Of a stretch of 64,000 nucleotides of DNA, positions 61,344-64,000 are shown one piece after another. The stretch is from positions 1 through 64,000 of the forward strand of contig NZ_LT985326.1 in assembly GCF_900290275.1 (NCBI RefSeq), in the 5' to 3' direction. The notes beneath the pieces were generated by a model. The model saw only the letters and a list, made by a program, of their open reading frames with translations, was not told the DNA's origin and did not search any database. The stretch comes from Prevotella merdae. GTDB taxonomy: Bacteria; Bacteroidota; Bacteroidia; Bacteroidales; Bacteroidaceae. Position 1 is the stretch's first letter; every line of letters begins with the position of its first letter. Position numbers and translations under genes: made by a program.

Positions 61344-61351
61344 CAAAGATA
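61344..61351 (-). promoter_or_regulatory. Integrase promoter -7 element and GTANNTTTGC match
   Basis: On the minus strand TATCTTTG (61351-61344) fits TAnnTTTG, 58 bases before the integrase ATG. With one base on each side it reads GTATCTTTGC, a perfect GTANNTTTGC. A TTTG at 61379-61376 is 24 bases upstream, a little long. Confidence 0.55.
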
Positions 61352-61352
61352 C

Positions 61353-61606
61353 GAAAAATAATTGGATTTGTTACCCAAAACAAGAACCAATTACGAACCA
61401 TTAACTATGATAAATTATAAAATCAAATAGTAGAGTAACAAACAAATAACAAAATACATACTTTATTAAATGCCTACTATATGCTGTATATATTAGCATT
61501 TACACACATTTTCTTATCATTTTGAATGTTGCATGAGATTTGACGTTGTATTGGCGTTGTATCAGAGTTGCTTATTCCAATAGCTGAATGAGTGAGAGAG
61601 TCTGAA
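61353..61606. other. AT-rich stretch holding the likely right end of the ICE
   Basis: No gene. Composition is very AT-rich, with short repeats such as AACAAACAAATAACAAA (near 61438). The ICE attachment site should be here, but no second copy was found in the left-end region by eye. Confidence 0.35.
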
Positions 61607-61649
61607 GACTTGGGATGAGCGAGAAATAGAGACTCCCACGTCTTTTTTT
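61607..61649 (+). terminator. Terminator-like hairpin before the CXXX cluster
   Basis: GAC-TT-GGGA (61607-61615) pairs with TCCC-AC-GTC (61634-61642) across 18 bases and is followed by seven Ts (61643-61649). It lies 68 bases before the first precursor gene, so it either ends a rightward transcript or acts as an attenuator in the cluster leader. Confidence 0.45.
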
Positions 61650-61716
61650 GTATCTATCCAATATTTATTAATCGCCTATTCTCGGGAGTTCTGCAAGGCA
61701 TTTATTTTTTATTACT

Positions 61717-61989
61717 ATGGCAAATAATAAGAACGAAGATCTTCAGTCTCGCAGAGATTTCTTCAAGAAAGCAGGAAAGAGCATTCTGCCTGTTTTGGGT
61801 ATAGTTATGTTGTCAAGCTTTCCAACTATAGTGAATGCTGCAGAAAAGACAACAAGCGGTTGTAATGCAAATTGTGAATCCACCTGTGAAACTGGATGTT
61901 ATACAAGTTGTCATGTCGCTTGCGGAGGTAGCTGTAAAGGTGGCTGCATTAACTCTTGCTCTGGCAGTTGTAAAGGCTCATCCAAATAA
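61717..61989 (+). CDS. CXXX-repeat peptide precursor 1
   Basis: 90 residues. The N-terminus has a twin-arginine-type stretch (SRRDFFKKAGKSILPVLGIV, about 11-30) ending near VNAA (about 45). The rest carries ten cysteines at exact four-residue spacing (GCNANCESTCETGCYTSCHV, then ACGGSCKGGCINSCSGSC). This is the target peptide of the CXXX-repeat radical SAM systems of Bacteroidetes. The cysteines are the expected modification sites, with thioether crosslinks as the likely product; the chemistry is not proven by sequence. First gene of the cluster. Confidence 0.9.
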   Translation: MANNKNEDLQSRRDFFKKAGKSILPVLGIVMLSSFPTIVNAAEKTTSGCNANCESTCETGCYTSCHVACGGSCKGGCINSCSGSCKGSSK

Positions 61990-62218
61990 CAAGCCTAACC
62001 TTTTCATAAGGTTATGATACTATGCAAGACATACAGATCTAACCTTTAGTTTTTTTTCAGACTTGTTCATACTTAACTTCAGCAAGTTCAGAGAATACAT
62101 AAGCCAAGAGATCATCTAACAAGCCCAAAGAACATTTGCTTCCTACAGCCGACAGAAGTCACTACTTATGCAATAACTTCTGAACTTGCAAAAGTTCAAT
62201 AATTAACTTAAGAAAAAT
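61990..62218 (+). other. Gap between the two precursor genes with a stem-loop
   Basis: TAACCTT (61996-62002) pairs with AAGGTTA (62008-62014) with a five-base loop, just after the first precursor stop. There is no immediate T-run, so it may lower rather than end readthrough, as often seen between precursor and enzyme genes. The rest holds nothing recognisable. Confidence 0.45.
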
Positions 62219-62533
62219 ATGGATAATAAAACACTGAAATCAAGAAGGGATTTCTTTAAAAAGGTACTTAATGGAACGTTACCTTTTTTGGGATTTTTTA
62301 CTTTTCTCAATATTCCCTTAAATTCATTTGCAAATAATAACTGGTCGGGAGATTGTTCATGTAAGGGGCATTGTGAGCATTCTTGTACGGCAGATTGTAC
62401 AAACTCCTGCCGCTCTTGTGAAATATCATGTTCTAATGATTGCGACAATGGATGCCTTGGAAGTTGTCATGGAGATTGCAAGAGATCATGTCTATATAGT
62501 TGTATTGAATCATGTAAAAACTATTTACGCTAA
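62219..62533 (+). CDS. CXXX-repeat peptide precursor 2
   Basis: 104 residues with the same leader type (KSRRDFFKKVLNGTLPFLGF, 7-26), then a core with 15 cysteines. Most are at four-residue spacing (CEHSCTADCTNSC; CEISCSNDCDNGCLGSCHGD; CKRSCLYSCIESC), broken by CSC and CRSC. The leader resembles precursor 1, so both probably use the same maturases and exporter. It is three bases before the radical SAM gene, indicating one transcript. Confidence 0.9.
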   Translation: MDNKTLKSRRDFFKKVLNGTLPFLGFFTFLNIPLNSFANNNWSGDCSCKGHCEHSCTADCTNSCRSCEISCSNDCDNGCLGSCHGDCKRSCLYSCIESCKNYLR

Positions 62534-62536
62534 TCT

Positions 62537-63745
62537 ATGGAAACAATAAAAGAACGAAATAAAGGTTGGCAAAATGGCACTGCCAAGAACATCACGTTTA
62601 TTGTAACTAAGGATTGCCAATTGGCCTGTAAATATTGCTACCTCGTAGGCAAGAACTCGAAAGAGCGTATGACCTGGGAGGTGGCAAAAGCCGCCATTGA
62701 CTATATACTCGACCATGAGGATGAGATGAAGGAAGAGAGTGTAGTATGGGACTTTATTGGTGGCGAACCTTTCTTGGAAATAGAATTGATAGATAAGATT
62801 TGTGATTATCTTAAGCTGGAGATGTTTCGCCGTAACCACCATTGGTTTAATTCCTACCGCTTCTCTTTCTCCACTAACGGCATCAATTATGATACGGAAA
62901 AGGTACAGAACTTCATCAAGAAAAATCGAGAACATTTAAGTATTGGTATTACGATTGATGGAACCAAGCGCAAACATGATCTCAACCGCATATGGAAAAC
63001 AAAGGAGATGGAGCAAGGCATGAAGCTTAAGCCTGAAGAGGAAAAGGGGTCTTATGAGGATGTTGTAAAAAACATTCCATTATGGTTAAAACAATTCCCT
63101 AATGCAGGAACTAAGGTTACGATTAGCAGTGCTGATATTCCATATATCAAGGAGAGCGTGCTTCATCTTTACTCGTTAGGCATACATGAGGTGAATATCA
63201 ATTGTGTGTTTGAGGATGTATGGAAGGATGGTGACGATGCTCTTTTCGAAAATCAACTTACAGAACTGGCTGATGCAATAATCGATGGCGACTATTATCA
63301 TGAATATACCTGTTCTTTCTTCTCCGAGCATATGGGCAAGCCCCTTGACTGTCAGCTGCAAAACCAAAACTGGTGTGGTGCAGGTATGATGCTGGCTGTG
63401 GACGCAGAAGGCAACTTTTATCCATGTACTCGTTTTGCACAATATTCATTGCGTGACAAGAAGGCTTGGATTATTGGCAATATCCATGAGGGTATTAACC
63501 ATAATAAGCTTAGACCATTCTTGACCTTGGACAGATGTACACAATCTACACAAGAGTGTATTGACTGTGAAGTGGCTGAAGGTTGCGCTTGGTGTCAAGG
63601 CGAAAATTATGACGCTGCCGATACTCCTACTGTTTATCAGCGTTCTACTGCCATATGCAAGATGCACAAGGCAAGGGTTAGAGCGAACAATTATTATTGG
63701 AACAAACTATACCGTAAACTCGAAAAGGAAGGAGGTGAGAAATGA
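62537..63745 (+). CDS. Radical SAM/SPASM peptide maturase (CXXX-repeat type)
   Basis: 402 residues. The radical SAM cluster motif is CQLACKYC (Cys27, 31, 34), in the context TFIVTKDCQLACKYCYLVGK. A C-terminal SPASM domain carries further cysteines: NWCGAGMMLAVDAEGNFYPC (about 278-297) and CTQSTQECIDCEVAEGCAWC (about 334-353), for two auxiliary iron-sulfur clusters. With two CXXX precursors just upstream it is the maturase that would link cysteine sulfurs to peptide carbons. Its stop overlaps the next gene (ATGA). Confidence 0.92.
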   Translation: METIKERNKGWQNGTAKNITFIVTKDCQLACKYCYLVGKNSKERMTWEVAKAAIDYILDHEDEMKEESVVWDFIGGEPFLEIELIDKICDYLKLEMFRRNHHWFNSYRFSFSTNGINYDTEKVQNFIKKNREHLSIGITIDGTKRKHDLNRIWKTKEMEQGMKLKPEEEKGSYEDVVKNIPLWLKQFPNAGTKVTISSADIPYIKESVLHLYSLGIHEVNINCVFEDVWKDGDDALFENQLTELADAIIDGDYYHEYTCSFFSEHMGKPLDCQLQNQNWCGAGMMLAVDAEGNFYPCTRFAQYSLRDKKAWIIGNIHEGINHNKLRPFLTLDRCTQSTQECIDCEVAEGCAWCQGENYDAADTPTVYQRSTAICKMHKARVRANNYYWNKLYRKLEKEGGEK

Positions 63746-64000
63746 TACAATATCTTGTAATATTGCTGGATGACACATCTACATCTTTCTGCCATTACTC
63801 AAATAACAGGAAAGAACGCAATTTGATGCCACTTGATATTTTGAAGGCTGGTATTATTTATGCTATGAAAGAAAACCTTAACATCCAATTTGTTTACCCT
63901 TGTTATGAGCTGCCCGAAGAGTATCTTAAAGTAATTGACAATATAGACCATACCAATATACAGCCTTCGGGTAATGCGGACAATGGAGATGTCATTGTGT
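63742..64000 (+). CDS. Second CXXX-repeat peptide maturase (N-terminal part, cut by window end)
   Basis: 86 codons are visible, starting MIQYLVILLDDTSTSFCHYS and continuing MPLDILKAGIIYAMKENLNI and FVYPCYELPEEYLKV. I associate this start with the second maturase family of CXXX-repeat clusters, which accompanies the radical SAM enzyme. No radical SAM motif is in the visible part. The start overlaps the upstream stop, preceded by GGAGG at 63731-63735. The remainder of the cluster lies outside the window. Confidence 0.8.
   Translation, partial: MIQYLVILLDDTSTSFCHYSNNRKERNLMPLDILKAGIIYAMKENLNIQFVYPCYELPEEYLKVIDNIDHTNIQPSGNADNGDVIV

Larger units (their letters stand above)
17985..61352 (-). mobile_element. 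Integrative conjugative element with CTnDOT-like tra operon (approximate limits)
   Basis: A leftward set of genes from the integrase at 59070-61286 through primase, RepA-like ATPase, tra operon, coupling protein and lysozyme makes one ICE, interrupted by two inserted IMEs (33.65-52.38 kb). Without them the ICE is about 25 kb. The right end should lie between the integrase promoter and the CXXX cluster; the left end is somewhere between upxY and the lysozyme. No matching end repeats were found by eye, so both limits are provisional. No relaxase gene was found outside the IMEs. Confidence 0.65.

Overview
The window looks like the accessory genome of a member of the order Bacteroidales (Bacteroides/Prevotella type). 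The signs are CTnDOT-type tra genes, tet(Q)-rteA, a UpxY antiterminator, promoters of the TAnnTTTG class and a CXXX-repeat peptide cluster. No rRNA, tRNA or CRISPR array was seen. Almost everything is mobile DNA, and several elements are nested.

Region 1 (1-15.45 kb) is the deleted remnant of a CTnDOT-family conjugative transposon: the C-terminal part of a Snf2-type helicase, tet(Q) with its leader, an rteA gene cut in its receiver domain and joined to the last third of traN, then traO, traP, traQ and a lysozyme. A leftward block follows with small proteins, PcfJ, PcfK and a membrane protein. The element seems to end near 15.3-15.45 kb, beside two large inverted repeats and GTANNTTTGC-like sites. 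rteB, rteC and traA-traM are absent between the two halves.

Region 2 (15.5-17.7 kb) is a leftward fragment led by upxY. Its leader holds an intrinsic terminator with a competing pairing. It is followed by the first ~43 codons of an SDR/FabG-like gene and a methyltransferase.

Region 3 (18-61.35 kb) is a second, larger ICE, read leftward. Its right end holds an integrase with four tandem arm-type domains, a zinc-cluster protein, an HTH protein, a RepA-like ATPase, repeats that could be an origin, a primase and an AbiE pair. The tra operon follows: a membrane protein, two DUF4134 (TraE) genes, traF, a lipoprotein, traG, three locus-specific secreted proteins, traJ, traK, traL, traM, traN, a toxin-antitoxin pair read the other way, the mobC coupling protein and a lysozyme.

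The main finding is that the second TraE gene is broken into three collinear pieces (52.37-52.55, 43.70-43.83 and 33.56-33.66 kb) by two different integrative mobilizable elements in the same orientation. IME-A (about 8.55 kb) is bounded by the 10-bp repeat ATTTCCTCCG. IME-B (about 10.04 kb) is bounded by the 8-bp repeat GATATTCT. Joining the pieces across these repeats restores one TraE frame of about 128 residues. Each IME has two adjacent tyrosine recombinases, a HTH protein, a MobA/MobB relaxation pair, a membrane protein and cargo. The cargo is a toxin-antitoxin pair plus a PstS-like lipoprotein in IME-A, and a trypsin-like protease plus an Ig-like lipoprotein in IME-B. The ICE itself shows no relaxase, so the only relaxases in the window belong to the two IMEs that interrupt its transfer operon.

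Region 4 (61.7-64 kb) is the start of a CXXX-repeat peptide cluster: two cysteine-rich precursors, a radical SAM/SPASM maturase and the start of a second maturase, cut by the window end.
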